64,000 nucleotides of DNA from Branchiostoma floridae (Eukaryota; Chordata; Leptocardii; Amphioxiformes; Branchiostomatidae): the NCBI RefSeq assembly GCF_000003815.2, contig NC_049991.1:3827086-3891085 (forward strand), written 5' to 3'. How positions within the stretch are numbered: the first letter of the stretch is position 1; every line of letters begins with the position of its first letter. The translations under genes were made by a program, and so were the position numbers. This document shows, one piece after another, positions 1 to 13,000 of this stretch. The notes beneath the pieces are model-generated. The model searched no databases and was not told the DNA's origin. It worked only from the letters and a program-made list of their open reading frames with translations.

Positions 1-870
1 CCTATCGCGCGCCCCGTCTCAAGCATGACTTTTTTTAAAGCCGTGATGTATAGAACCGTTTTATCGCTCCTTGCAAAAGGAAATATTATTTTCTTGTGTA
101 AAAACATCAGTTTTATTGCGGTAAACATAGCATTTAAATTATGCTTCAGAATCAAGGAAGTGCTCATGTGATTATAATCAATACTCTTATTTTGAGCTGG
201 GCATAAAGCCGTAAATCAACAAAGACACTCACTAAAGATAAAAGGTCCTTGCGGCGCGTGTAAACATAATAAAAAAAGTCGGAAATAACCATAGGTTCGA
301 ACGCCCGTTCGGTTCGAATTACGTAATAGAACATCATCGAACATGATTCGAATTCGCCCCAACTCCAACACGAATCGAGCTTGCCTACGCCGCCTTAGCT
401 CAACTGAGTACAGTCAAACCTGTATTAGCGGCCACCTTTGCATAGCGACCACCTGGCCATAGTGGCCACTTTTTGTCGGTCCCTTGGATTCGTAATGATT
501 AAGAAATAGGCTTAGCGGCCACCTGTCCAACGCGGCCACGGCCACACGATTACCGTTCCCGTTGATACAGAAACACTGCCTATTGCAACCATACTGCAGC
601 CTTATGTCACCCTGCACCGAGTTTGAAATTATAGTTTGCGAGGATTTGAGGAGTTCCTGACGGTCATTTTGGCGGTAGCAGAAGGTTTGCATGCCTTGAG
701 CCGTGAAGTGCAAGTCTTTGTCGGTGAATTTACCGATCGAGACAATGTTACTTGGTGAGAAAGATTTGTTGGAACTGAAATCATGAGTAGCTTGCTCATG
801 GTCAATTGATCAACATTTTCTCTATAGTGGCCACCTGTCTATAGTGACTGTATGTGTTCCCCTCACATAG
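1..870. other. Upstream region with GGCCAC-rich repeats
   Basis: No exon found. Between about 411 and 845 there are repeated blocks of the form GCGGCCACC/GTGGCCAC, starting with ACAGTCAAACCTGTATTAG, likely a decayed DNA transposon. The segment before 410 has no feature I can name. Confidence 0.4.
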
Positions 871-1093
871 GCTCATGGATGGGGCTGGCACAAACCTGGC
901 GGACATAACTCTGGTGAACACAGCGGTGGCAGCCATGGTTCTGGTGGACATAGCCGTGGTAGCCATCGTCATTCTGGTGGTCACAGCCATGGTAGCCACC
1001 ACTCTGGCAGTCGACATAGTAGCCATGGAAGCCATAGCCATGGAAGCCATAGTCATGGGCATAGCCACTCATCGTCTCAAGAGCACGGACAAG
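871..1093 (+). CDS. His/Ser/Gly-rich exon
   Basis: The exon opens after a pyrimidine-containing tract ending in AG at 869-870 and closes before GTACGT at 1094. It reads [12 protein letters not shown] and then about 60 residues built almost only from His, Ser, Gly and a few Arg ([13 protein letters not shown] near the end). A stop codon lies in frame directly upstream of the acceptor, so the frame must enter by splicing or start elsewhere. It ends in phase 1 and joins the WSC exon correctly. Such runs can bind metal ions or be flexible linkers; that role is inference. Open frames in other phases here (Met/Ala/Val-rich on +, His/Tyr-rich on -) are shadows of the same repeat. Confidence 0.6.
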
Positions 1094-4000
1094 GTACGTA
1101 ATAAGCTCGTTAGCCATTCGAGTACACATACGCAGCGACGTGAATTGTGGGTAATATGTCAAAGGTGTAGGCCTTGTTATACCAAACTCTATAACACATT
1201 TCAGTGTCTTTTGTTTATGTCTCGGGGGCTGCCGCCTGTGACATATTACCCACAATTCATTTCGCTGCACATGCGCACCCGGAGTTTATTTCCATCATGG
1301 TTTGTGCACAATTAAGCACGTTCATGCCCCTGACACATAAGCGAAGCGCATCTGGACATTGTTATGCAAATCGAGACAATGGTGAAGACAAGAATTGTTT
1401 ACGAGTTAGGAGCACCCACATATTACCCACAATTCCCGTCGTTGCACATTTGTACTCGGAACTATGAATATGATTTTAGATATCTCTCTTTGACAGATTA
1501 CGATTTTTATATTATAATTATTTCTCAAAATCATGAACCATGTATTATGTTGTTATTAAGAAATCTGTCACCACTTGCAATAACACATACAAGGCGTCTG
1601 ATTTGGTGCTTTTTTTTTACATATCTCTAGGTGGCTACAAGGGCTGTTACGTGGACAACAGAAACCGCGTGTTCCCGCATTCACCCACGTCTTCGAATAG
1701 CATGACCACAGCTATATGTAAGGCCCACTGCAAGCGGAACGGGTACGCCTATGCAGGTATGTTTCTGCACATATATACGTGTGGGCACGTTACGAGAGTT
1801 TTTTTTTTCTATTTTGCTCTTAGACAGACGAGGACAATGTGGCACTGTACTCAAGTATTGTAACTTATATCAACAGTGCCACATACATACACGGTACAGA
1901 CAGAAAGTAGAGATAGTCTTTTACCTCCCCGACCGAAGTCAGGTACCCATTTTTACACCTGGGTGTAGTGAGGAAGGCCGTGTAAAGTGCCTTTGCCAAG
2001 GGCACAACGTTGGGGGGCACGGCGGGGATCGAACTCAGAACCTCTAGATTCCGAGCTGAACGCTCTACCAGTTACGCCACGCCCGACGCCACAATATGAG
2101 TTACGAGAGTTTGCCACTCGAATTAATTACCTCCACGAAAGACTGGTGGTTAACCTCCAACTATTCCCCCCAAAAAAAACAGCCACTCAAGCAACTGGAT
2201 ATGATTTCCAGTTTACTTGCTTGAGTAGCTGCTGTTTGGCGCATCTTATTACCCGTATGTCTAACCTAAATCGACGTAGAAGGGAATATTGTTTATCGCT
2301 GGGTATGTATGTGTGTTCAAAAATATAACTCAAGACGATTTTTAAAAGTTTGAATGTATGAGATATGTCGCTAGCTATTGGCACAAAGCTGGGACCCCTA
2401 GCAGTACTTTCAGAATCTGAGGCATAACATGCCGATACCCCACTCCTGAAAGTAGTGGGGTATAGTCCATAGAGGGTTAATGTACTAGCCTCTACCAGGC
2501 TCCGTGGATCGGTAGAATCATTATCCTCACCACCTATTAGATAGCGATTAGTGGACTTCAAAGAACATAGCGACCCCGCACAGGCTTCGTGGTGAGGAAA
2601 CGTACTCTTCTGGCCGGCTAACTCCCCTAGCGCACTAGGGACACTATTTGTCCAATTTCTACAATCAGACCACCGATCCACGAAGCCTGGTAGAGGCTAT
2701 TGATGTACCCCAAGAGGTCAATAACCTCTGCAAGCAGAGGTTTGAATCCGACTGTTTTCGTTAGGCTTCTTGTTTTGTATCGTGTTTTTCTTTCTTTTCA
2801 TGTCTTCTGGCAAAAATAGAAAGCCTAACAAAAACGCCGGAGCCGAACCTCTGATTGGAGAGTAGTCTCAATTTGGAACACCCGTGTGGCTTGTTTATAA
2901 TTCGATCATGGTAATGTTCCCTGGCAGGCACAGAGTACGCGCAGCAGTGTTTCTGCGGGACGGCAGCGCAGTTTGCCAGGCTGCCTGCGCCCCGGCGTGC
3001 CTCCGAGTGCAACAAAAAGTGCAAAGGGAACAAGAAGGAAATCTGTGGAGGAACATGGCGGATATCAATCTACTGGATTGGAGGTAAGACCGGCATTAGC
3101 ACGTTTACGATAAGCTCTTTCGTAGCTATGTGTGGGTAACGGAAATTCTGGGTAAAATGTCAAAGCCACACAAAGGTGAAGACCACATACATTGTACTTA
3201 CAAACTCCACCATTTTGAAGACACCATTACCTTCTGGAAATTATTACTAAAATAAAAAAAAATGGTAGAGACGAAACTGTTAACGTCTCATGGGCCTTCA
3301 CATTGACATATTACCTACAGCGCGTAGTGAAATCTGCAAAGGAGCTTGTTATCATTACCGAGTATATTGAGGCCGACTTCGTAGCACCAGAGACTTTTCA
3401 GAGCATCATCATCGAGATGAAAGAAATGCTGGCTTAAAACTGCTTGATTCTTCAATAATTCTTCATCTCACTTGTTCGAAATAATTGTTCCTTAAATTTG
3501 AAATTTCTCAGCGCGCGGTAAAGTTGCGGGAATGCAGTCTGGTACGATATATGATTTCTGCACTCGGAAATGGGAATTTCATCTTTGTATATGATCTGCT
3601 TTCTATTCTAAGGAGATTTACCTACAAGAGACAAAAAAACAGGCAATACTAGATATTCAAGCCATCACCGAACAGAGACTTTGATCGTTATAAACTTCCT
3701 AGCACCTTTGACCAATTACTGACGTCACGTATCCGCCAGATCACGAGTTGATAAGTTCGCGTGTCTGTAAGTCTCACGAGTTTACGTTCTGAAGTGATTA
3801 GCCATTATTTATCCCGAAGAAGGCCTCAGTGGTCCCTTTTTGTTGTATGAAAGTTTGGCGTTGTACTATTGAATACTGTCTATAGTATTACAAGGGAGGT
3901 TGTGGTCTCAATACATTGTTATTGTCTATCTTACTAGGTGGGGGCGGGGGAGTCACTACGACCCGTACACACTACAGGGTGTACAACGAAGCGAAGACAT

Positions 4001-7000
4001 ACTCCGAGGCCCAGAGGCGATGCCAACAGGACGGTGGACATCTTGCTGATTTGAAAACACCTGCCATCGCTGCCGTCGTTGCAAGACTGGTGGACAGTAG
4101 GAACGACTACTGGATCGGCCTGAATGACATTAATGTACGTGGTTTTGTGATGAAACTCTTAAGGACATACTTAGGTTTAGGGGTTAGGGGTTAGGGTTAG
4201 GGTTAGGGTTAAGGTTTAGGCTTGAGAATAGGATTGAGGTTGGAGTTAGGGTTAGGAGTTAGGGTTAGGGTTAGGGTTAGGGTTGGGTTAGATATAGGAT
4301 TGAGGTTGGGTTTGGGTTGTGTTTGGATTAGAGTTGGGAGTTAGAGTTCTTAGACTAATGATAATTTCGTCGAAACATCTTTTAAGAAAGATAAGTAGTA
4401 ATTATTACATTAACATTTATACGTAAGGCACAATAAGGATAATTTCCTATGCTACAGTATTCTTATTGTTCTTATGCAGCATGAGGGTGGCTGGCACTGG
4501 TCTGACGGTGTACCACTGAGCAGTTGTAGCTACAAGAACTGGTACCCTGGGGAACCCAACAACCTGTTTAACGAAGACTGTGGCCACCTGTGGGGTGGCA
4601 ACAAAGGTCTGAAGTGGAACGATCTAAGCTGCAATGCGAGAAAATACTTCATCTGTCAAACAGGTAAGTCCTTACACCACCATGGTGAAAATAGTGCAGC
4701 TATAGCTAGTTTTAAGAATTTGTTAAACTGACTTGACCTGACTTGAGGGAAGTTAACGGCTTGTAATGTCGAAGCAAACATACTTATTGTTGGTAGTACT
4801 GACATAGATGTTAATTCAACAAATTACGTCCTTAAATATGCATTGCATGAGTTTTTTTCTGTGTATGTGCTTTTTCAGGAGACAGACAGACTGCCGGTTG
4901 CACTGGAAAGCCTCCAGGTAAGCCAATCATCATTCATCAAGATAATGAGATGGTGTGAATTTGAATTAAGCAATCAAAATCATTAGACATCGCATAGGCA
5001 AACTCAGATATATCCCTGAGTTATGTACTAGTATAATTAAATCTGATATGTTTAGAATCACATATTTACATCCTGAGTAAAATTACCCCGAGTATAAATG
5101 TGTGATTTGCCTGTATTTTCCATGTATCCCTCCACGGGACCCATCAACTCATACCTGTCCTTACACAAACTTAACCGTTAACAGCTGAACGGAACAAATT
5201 TTGACTAAATGGGAAATCTTACCTTTTCCCCCACACAATAAATCTTCAGATAAAGTCAATGATTTCAAAGAAAATAAAGGATTTTAAGTTGGCACTATCA
5301 AGGAGGTTTTATGTTGAACCTTCTGCTGCGCAATTAACGTAATTTTCACACCTCCCCTCCTCACACAGGAACGTGGATACACCAGCCTGGGTTGCTGGAA
5401 GGACACATGGAAACGTGCCATTCCCACACTCGAAAGGACAGATGCACGCCTAGACGGCTTCTACAAGGCACGAGCCAACGCTATAGAGAAGTGTTACCAG
5501 GTAGCACGTTCTCGTGGTTTCACCGTGTTTGCTGTACAAGATGGCGGCTGGTGTGCTGGGTCTGCCAATGCACTCAACACGTACAGGAAGTACGGGCCTT
5601 CCCGAACGTGTGCAGCGGACGGAGAAGGCGGGCCTTGGGGAAATGCAGTGTACAAGATTACAGGTTGGAGTCTAGTCATAGCGTATAGGTACTAGGTGTA
5701 ACGTCAAGTGAATTAATCTATTTTTTCACATGTATAGCAATTAAGAAAAATTCTTCTTTTAACAACATTTAAAAATTACTTTGAAAAATCTTTAAGAAAT
5801 TTTAGGAAATATTTCAAGATCTTTAAATCTTGATAGTTGTGATACTATTGAATGAATAGTAATGAGAAACAATGCATATGAATATCACATTAAGCCGATA
5901 ATTTCTCATTAATATGTTTTTGTTTTCCTCTTGACGTTTCAGGTGGACCTATAGGTATGTGAACTTTTACTGGCTTTTGGGTATACGTCTTTTTGCCATA
6001 GCAAAATAAGTTAACATGGAGCCAATTATGGCATGTTATGATCATAATTATGCCATGCGTATTTCAAAATGTACTTGTAAGTTGCATTTCAATTATGTTC
6101 CTGCATATTTATGTGAGATTATGTTGCAGTATAATTAGCGCTAATGATTATAAGATTTATGTATTCTTACTGAAAACTGTCTACTGAATTCCTTTTTTTT
6201 TTTTGCTGATCTTCATTATTTGAGCAATTATGGGAGACAACATTTGAAAGTATCTTGCATCTTTCACAGAACCGCCGGGGCCTGTCAACCATGTATGCCT
6301 GGGACAGCTGTCGTGTCAGACACCAAAACGTAAGTTTTTTTTTTTTTTTGATTTGCCCTTCTATAATGTCTAACTCAACTCGTAAGTGTGTCTCCAGATC
6401 ATTCTTTGTTTGAATGATTGAATTTGATAACAGAAAAAAGTAAAAAAAATCGAAAAGTTTTACAACGTTGATATATCTGTCGCGGATATGTCTCGTAAAT
6501 GGAAGGAAAAGAAAATAGTATGAGTTCGAAAACATGAAACGTCGCTGACACGTATTCGGAAGAACGGGAAATTCTATCCGTCCGGGCATGTGCCAAAACA
6601 TTTCATGACTCATGACATTCTGAGACATAATGAATATGAAAATGTCATCTGACAATGGCCCAGAAAAAATGCACATCATGTTTCGTGCAAACTCCTAATT
6701 TGTCCAGGTATTCCTTAACGAAATATATGGACCTTGGATATGCAAAGAATGTAGAACATATCACGTATTTGGAGGCAAGAAACGTCAATGGCGCGTATCT
6801 TGAAAAACAGGAAAGTCTTATTTGTCCGGATACATAACAAGTCAATTCCTGACTCATGATATTTCCAGATATGGGAAATATTGAACATCGTGCCCGGGCA
6901 CAGTCCGAATATTCAGCATGTCCAAAAATATGTCAACTCCGACTTTGTCCGGAAATCACACCCTTTCGCACAGTGTGAGTCCATCATGCTATCAGTGTCC

Positions 7001-10000
7001 AGAAATCGCAAACGTACAGAAATATGTGTACGTGACAAGGGATTGCCTAAGTCTGGTTTTGGAGCTGAGCTGAGTACATGTAGCCCAATATCAGTAACCC
7101 AATCATAAATGTATTGTTCATAACAATTATTTCTTTCATCACCGTCACTTGTAGCGGGTACGTGCTTGGCGTGGGGCGATCCTCACTACATCACCTTCGA
7201 CAACCGCCGTCACGACTTCCAAGGAACGTGCAAGTACGTCCTGGTGCGTCACGCCGACTTCACGGTGGCAGTCCGTAACGTCCACCGTCCCGGTCGGAGC
7301 CAGCGGGTGGCCTTCTGCGACCGTGTGGAGGTGACCGTGTACGGGTACAAGATCCAGATTCGCAGCGGGGGCGGGAGAGACGTCCTAGTAAGTTCAAAGT
7401 ACTTTTCATACCTATGGCCTCAGCTTGGCAAATTTGCAACAATATTCCATAATGCGGCTGCATTTGACCCTAATACTTTGCAGTCAAATCTGGTCTCAGC
7501 TACCACTCAAAAGAACAGGTTTTCGAGGAGTGGTTTCTCCATAAAGTTTACTTGCCAGTAATTAGTCTGATGATTGGTAGGTGACCATCGCCTACGAAAA
7601 TCTGCAGCTGGGTTCAAAGATGAGTGCTTCTGTCAGTCATTTTTAGTTGTTGAGAGCAGTGTGGACTGAGAACCGAAATGGTTGCCAGGTGTTTACTTTA
7701 TCAGGTGGTTGCCTGTGTCAGGTGGCTGCCTGTGTCAGGTGGCTGCCTGTGTCAGGTGGCTGCTTGTGTCAGGTGGCTGCCTTTGTGAGGTGGTTGCCTT
7801 TGCCAAGTGGTTGCCTGATTCAGGTGGTTGCCTGCGCCAGGTGGATGTCTGATTAAGGTGTTTGCCTATACCAGGTGATTGCCTGTCCCAGATGATTGCT
7901 TGTCCCAGGTGGTTGCCTGTGCCAGATGGTTGCATGTGCCAGTTGATTGCCTGTCCCATGTGGTTATCTGTTCCAGTTGTTTGCCTGTGGCAGATGATTG
8001 CCTGTGTCAGGTGGTTGCCCGGCCAGGTTTAACTGAATTTCTCCATACCTTTCCCTAGGTGAATGGATACCGCCGAAGCCTTCCTGTCTGCTTGAACCGC
8101 AAGGTCTCCATCTCCATCAGCGGGTTGAATGTGCTGATCCAGACGGACCGCTGCTTCTCACTCACGTACGACGGGAACCACCGTGTGGAGATCAAGGCTC
8201 CCGCCTCCTACAAAGGAAAGGTAGGTTACAGGCAGTAGTTCATCCTCCTACGAAGGGACCTTCGACGCCGAAACCGCCTGTCTGGATGTCCCTGCTTTCT
8301 CAACTGTCACCCTTAGTTCCTGACCGCCCTGCTTATAAATATTCATGAGCTTACTCTTATATATGCGACATCCCTTTTGAAAATTGAAAGGCCAATTCTC
8401 TGATTGGCTGACAGCGTGTTTGTGGCAGCGCCCACAGGAAGTAAGAGTGACGGTTGAGAAAGCAGGGTACATATCCAGACAGGCGGTTTCGCCTTTGGAT
8501 GTCCCTGCGTTAGAAGGATGGCAATAGTTGGGAGCACATGAATCTCGTTGTATGAAATCATCCCTTGACTAGCGTCGGCCTACATCAGGCCTGTCCACGA
8601 GGGTACGGGGATTGTAGAATTCGGCACAACGAAATCAGGAAATAGGCAGTCCACGCTTTGGTTCATGTTCCCTCCGGGCAGCCGACCAACTCCTGTGGTA
8701 GCAAAATTCCCATGGCAAATTTTTATCCCTGTAATAGTCAACGTAGTCAGTCTGATAGAGACCTGGCCATCATAATGAAAGTAGTTACATTATCAGACTC
8801 GGTAACAATCAAATGCAAGATTTCCAGATAAATTAATCAATTAGAATCGCAATTAGAATCAATACAATTGTGACTTGTACAATTATTAGATTCATCAAAT
8901 AAAAATAAATTTTCAGTGATTGAGCTGTTTTGCTCTTTTTGCGAATTTTCCGAAAATTAGGGCTAGCACTTTGAAAATGCCTGGCGCAATGTTGATTTTT
9001 CTTTAAAGGAATTGGTTTCGTAATACCCACCTCACATTAGGCGCGATTCGATCGGAAGACTAGTTTACGAGCTCTAAATGACATTTTCGTGAGTAAGACG
9101 TCCGGTGTTCTCACGATCATCTTGCGATTTTTAGGGATCGCCGGCAATTTTCAGGAGTCTTACAACGGTCGCGGTGCAGCGAAACATGTTCTTAACATAA
9201 GCGACAAGTCGCAGGAGATCTTCGAGATTGCGGAGCTCGTTACCGAGTCGCAGATCGTGCGTGCAAATCGTGCGTACCTCGCAAGGGTATCGGTCAATAG
9301 TCTTGCGTCAATCCAACGACTGAAGACCGATAGGCGAGCACAGACATAGTTATTAATCATCGAACGCAAATCGGATGACGCCCATTAGTCGGGCGACGTT
9401 CGGGCGACGTTCACCCGACTTCCGATTGTTAACAAATATTGAATTTCTGGGAAAGTGAGGGCAATTCTAACGTTGTAGCCCCTGTGGCAGTATGTAGGCT
9501 GGCTTTGTGACACACTTTCCTTTCTTGTGTCATTTGTATTATGCCCGCGCATTCCATTCATTGGTTAAAAAGATTTCGACAACAAAATACGCAACATTTA
9601 TTGATCTCTTGCCTTTTTGAGGAACGTTTTCTGTTCCCTTGTCCGCGTGCAAGAGGTCATGGGAGGCTCATTATCATAGATTTATTCACCGTCGATCGCA
9701 CGAGGCTCGCTTATATGTGAGGGAAACAGATTTTGGGCGAAAAATACGCAAGACCATCTTAAGATCTTAAAGTCAGCCGACCTTCCTGCGATCGCGAAGT
9801 ACGTCCGAAGATCGTATATAATGTGAGGCGGGTATAAGGACGTCTGGATTTACGTACATCTTCCATAGACGTCTTACTCTGTAAATACTCAACAGAATCA
9901 GATTGCTAAGGTTTTTTTAAGCTTAGTTTCGAAGAAAAATCATGTAGCCTGTACAATTCACTATGTACTACTTTGATCTTACGTTCCAGCTTAGAGGAAT

Positions 10001-13000
10001 GTGCGGAAACTACAACGGCCAGCCGAACGACGACAACCTGATGCCGGGAGGACAGGTCGCCTCCACCTCCCTTCTGTACGGCAACAGTTGGATCGCTCCT
10101 GATGACGACACGTATGACCTGAACCTATCTTGGTGTTCTAAGATATCATTGAAACGGTATTTAGATTATTTTAAATTAAGCTCCAGGAAGCTGCAAGTGA
10201 CTAACATTCGCCCGACGAAAGGTCTCTACTAGAATTATTACGTAGTCAGCTCACATCACGTGATTTTATAGTAAACTTGCAAAATGTAGATGAAAAATTA
10301 AAGTAAGCCTATAGCGCTCCCCGTCTCGGTTGCTGAGTAAGGCTGAGAGTTTACGATGGCCACCATCACCCCCGTCCCCATAGTGTCATCAATCCTACAT
10401 TGAAAAACGTTGCTAAGTTTGAACATACCATTCAGCTATGTGACCTAGTACCTCTGTATCTCTGGCAGTATTTTAAGACAGTTTTCAGAAGTGAGAATGT
10501 ATTGATTTTTGGGAAATCTTTCCATTTCAGTTGCCCGGACACAAGACCTCAAGACAATTTTGACTCTAACGACATCCGCCCGGCTGATCGACAGAGATAC
10601 CTGCATCCGAGCAAGTGTGGACTCCTCAAAGCTGCAAACGGACCGTTTAGGGTACGTTAGCCGCTATATATAGAAACTTCTACATGTATATCAATCGCTT
10701 AGTATTTGTCGACCGGCCGTATCAAGTCAGGACATCATATCTATGTAATAATTGTTTACGGTATTTTGTCCCTTATAATATAAGAGTTCCTGTGTGTTCA
10801 TACGCATCTGAGTCTATTGCATTATACAGTAAATTATTCTTTAAACTAAAAGCATATATCCCTAGGTCTCTTCATTGTTTTAAACAAAGAAATATTACAA
10901 GGGGTCCAAATGACATTATTTCAGCATCAGTAGTCTACCGTTGATTTACTGACAAACTTGTCGATTTCATGACAGCCTCCGTGAAAACTGAGGTATGCAG
11001 TAAGTGTTTATATGTTGTTCCCGCCGGCCCGGGTCCAAGTTTGTTCCCGTGTTGAGTTGTAATTGGATACCCTGTCAAGAATGCTCTCACAATTGATACA
11101 ATTGAAAATTGGCACATGTCCAGGAAATGGGGGGGTTATGTGTCAAATGAAAATGATTGTGCTACATTAAAAAAAAATTGCTAACACTCTAGATACTTGA
11201 TGGAGGTATGATGTTTTCAATTTGCTGTTCTACAGAGTTGTAACTCAATTGTTAGTCCAACGGAGTTCGTGGAGACGTGCGTGTTCGACATGGCGGCGTA
11301 CCGGGGCGACCAGCTGGTGCTGTGTCAGAACTTACAGGCGTACGCTGACGCATGCGTATCAGCGGGAGGGAAACCACAGCAATGGAGGAGGAGCGGCTTC
11401 TGTGGTTTGTACACAAGTTGTGACCAGGCTAATAGTTAAAGTTCTCCCTGCACCAAATGGCGCCCATCTTCTTTTCAGTATCCCTGGGCCATGCAAGTTT
11501 GTGGAATCACTACAGCAGGCCCGAGCTAGTCCACTGGCAGTGGTGTGTTTGGTCAACTTCCATACTATTTCTCGAATGCCGAGTGTTAAGCAGAGAAAGC
11601 AGCATGTACCATGATTTTCTAAGTCTTTGGTATGACTCGGTCGGGGATTTAACTCACAACCTACCGAACGCACCTTGCCATTTTCTACGGCCATTGCACC
11701 GGTTGACTAGAGAAAATGCATAATTTGACGTTGTCTTACTGAATGATATTGGGCCGAATACAAATGAACGCGGTACAACTTAAGTACTAATAAAGAGCTT
11801 TAATTTCTTTACTTGGAATTCTTTTATAGAAATAGAAATGTCTCATTTAAAGTCTAAAATCTACTCCACTTCTTTTCCTACAGCGGTGCCCTGTCCACCT
11901 CACAGTCACTACTCCCAGTGTGCCACTCCCTGCCCCCGCACATGCGCAGACTCCGGCCCGAGGCCCTGTACGAGAAACTGCGTGGAGTCGTGTGTCTGTG
12001 ATAACGGTTATGTGCTCAGCGGTGCCCACTGCGTGCCTTTAAGTAGCTGTGGGTGCTCTAAGGACGGAAATCTCTATGAGGTGCGTCAAATTTTAAATAA
12101 GATTATTACAACTTTTAAGCAACTGTGTTACTCGGTTACTACTGTAATTTTATCATTAAGACTTTGTAGGCAGTTGCTGAGCGTCCTTTGGTAAACTTAA
12201 TTTGCGTTACTGTAATACAGTCAAAGTTCAATGACCATCCCGCCGTGTCATGAGTCTATATCCATTTGATAAAACACCGAGTGAGCAAAGCGAACGCTTT
12301 GTTAAATGCATAAACATGATTATGTAAACCCATTAGCAGGGCTTACTATACCAGTCCCTATTTGAGTGAAGATTGGTGGATTCTGATGCACATTTCTTTA
12401 TCTATCCATGCCTTTATTGATGTATGGCACTGTTTAGCCTGTGGCTATTCCAATAGGCTAGCCTTTCTGACTAAGACAACACAAAAAGAAATTTGACATG
12501 GATGGACTAACCGTCAATGTACAGACGTTTATGGCCTCATGAATATATTTGCATTGTAAAATCTGATAACGTTGACATAAATTTGATTTTGAAAATGCGT
12601 TGGCTTTTCGTTGATTTTTTCACCAGAAAAACGAAGTATGGAAATCAGGAAACGAGATTTGTACATGTCTGCCAACCAGACGTATCCAGTGTGAGCAGCA
12701 GACAGGTACGTTTAATCGCTAGGACATGATTTTTGGAAAAGGATGAACAGTCAATCATACGAGTTCATGCACTTGCATTTCAATTGTATGTTGATAATAC
12801 TGTTGTTGCTTGATTTGATATTCAAAGGCAGAAACCTTTTTGGTCAAGATCACAATTTGAAGTAATACACTTTTTCTATTTCATATATGATTAGGTGGAG
12901 AAGTTTCGGTAGAAATTGGTGGTAAGTACAGAAATTGCATTATCTCGACTGTACGCATTTTATGTACTAGATACACATTCAAACTAAATACTACAAAATT

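Noticed and set aside
802-1315. Met/Ala-rich and His/Tyr-rich frames on either strand
   Set aside because: They are shadows of the His/Ser/Gly exon in other phases; only one frame joins the WSC exon in phase.
2030-2095. A possible tRNA gene
   Set aside because: A and B boxes are present but the cloverleaf is degenerate and a conserved SINE tail follows; the same unit recurs in the window.
4172-4345. A chromosome end
   Set aside because: The repeats are short, impure and lie inside a gene with unique sequence on both sides.
5392-5688. 98-codon + strand frame over the GCWKD exon
   Set aside because: It lacks any domain pattern, while the neighbouring frame shows the full GCWKD motif series.
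7645-8030. A CRISPR-like array
   Set aside because: The units are directly adjacent without unique spacers, and the genome is animal.
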